Below are positions 18,849 through 18,873 of a DNA stretch of 18,873 nt, piece by piece. Source of the stretch: Zygnema cylindricum (lineage: Eukaryota; Streptophyta; Zygnematophyceae; Zygnematales; Zygnemataceae); the NCBI GenBank assembly GCA_037447655.1, contig JBBHKE010002725.1, positions 65,176 to 84,048 on the forward strand, in the 5' to 3' direction. Both the position numbers and the translations under genes were made by a program. The stretch's first letter is position 1; each line of letters opens with the position of its first letter. The notes under the pieces are model-generated. The model was not told the DNA's origin. It saw nothing but the letters and a program-made list of their open reading frames with translations, and did no database searches.

Positions 18849-18873
18849 CTGGGGGGGGGAGGGAGAGAGAGAG
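18849..18873 (-). other. Partial upstream intron with pyrimidine tract and acceptor
   Basis: On the coding strand CTCTCTCTCCCTCCCCCCCC followed by CAG, directly before exon A. The gene continues past the right edge. Confidence 0.85.

Overview
The window comes from an intron-rich nuclear genome. The evidence is spliced exons with GT-AG borders, phase-consistent joins, long A/T homopolymers, minisatellites and MITE-like elements. The lineage is not certain. The main gene is a full-length-type ABCC (MRP) transporter. An Asn at the NBD1 H-loop position and an ANASHLRKIA-like C-terminal tail recall the plant ABCC1/2 clade and related protist pumps. At the left edge is the first exon of what looks like a chalcone-isomerase-fold protein. 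Together these suggest an alga or another protist/plant-lineage organism; this is inference.

Layout on the + strand: (1) 69-273, minus strand, first coding exon of a CHI-like protein that runs off the left edge. (2) 274-8239, about 8 kb with no convincing gene, built from foldback and MITE-like elements, a 49-bp minisatellite and direct repeats, and rich in the tetramer GTAC. At its core, 4110-7683 is a nested inverted-repeat composite. A 538-bp element (7070-7607) is inserted in one of its arms, with a TA target duplication that can be read by comparison with an uninterrupted arm. (3) 8240-18848, minus strand, the 3' part of the ABCC gene. Twelve exons were joined by hand into 801 in-frame codons including the stop: end of NBD1, a charged collagen-like linker, TMD2 and a complete NBD2. 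The 5' half of the gene lies beyond the right edge.

The most unusual observation is a repeated pattern in the ABCC introns. In at least five of eleven introns, the exon edge, its splice site and nearby intron sequence have been duplicated in tandem into the intron. This leaves decoy donors or acceptors that still encode recognisable fragments of the neighbouring exon. Examples are FIKSAVLAIAHR followed by a donor (three to four copies) and an acceptor followed by YFWLYRLYFSASQDLQRL. The used site is always the copy nearest the intact exon, so introns appear to grow from their ends. A related theme is (GAGGGA)n-type arrays touching splice sites and following the stop codon, including one that extends a pyrimidine tract to about 570 nt beside an acceptor.

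The two genes lie on the same strand and no shared pathway is evident. The ABCC protein would be a membrane ATP-driven exporter of conjugates. The CHI-like protein would be a small soluble enzyme or lipid-binding fold.
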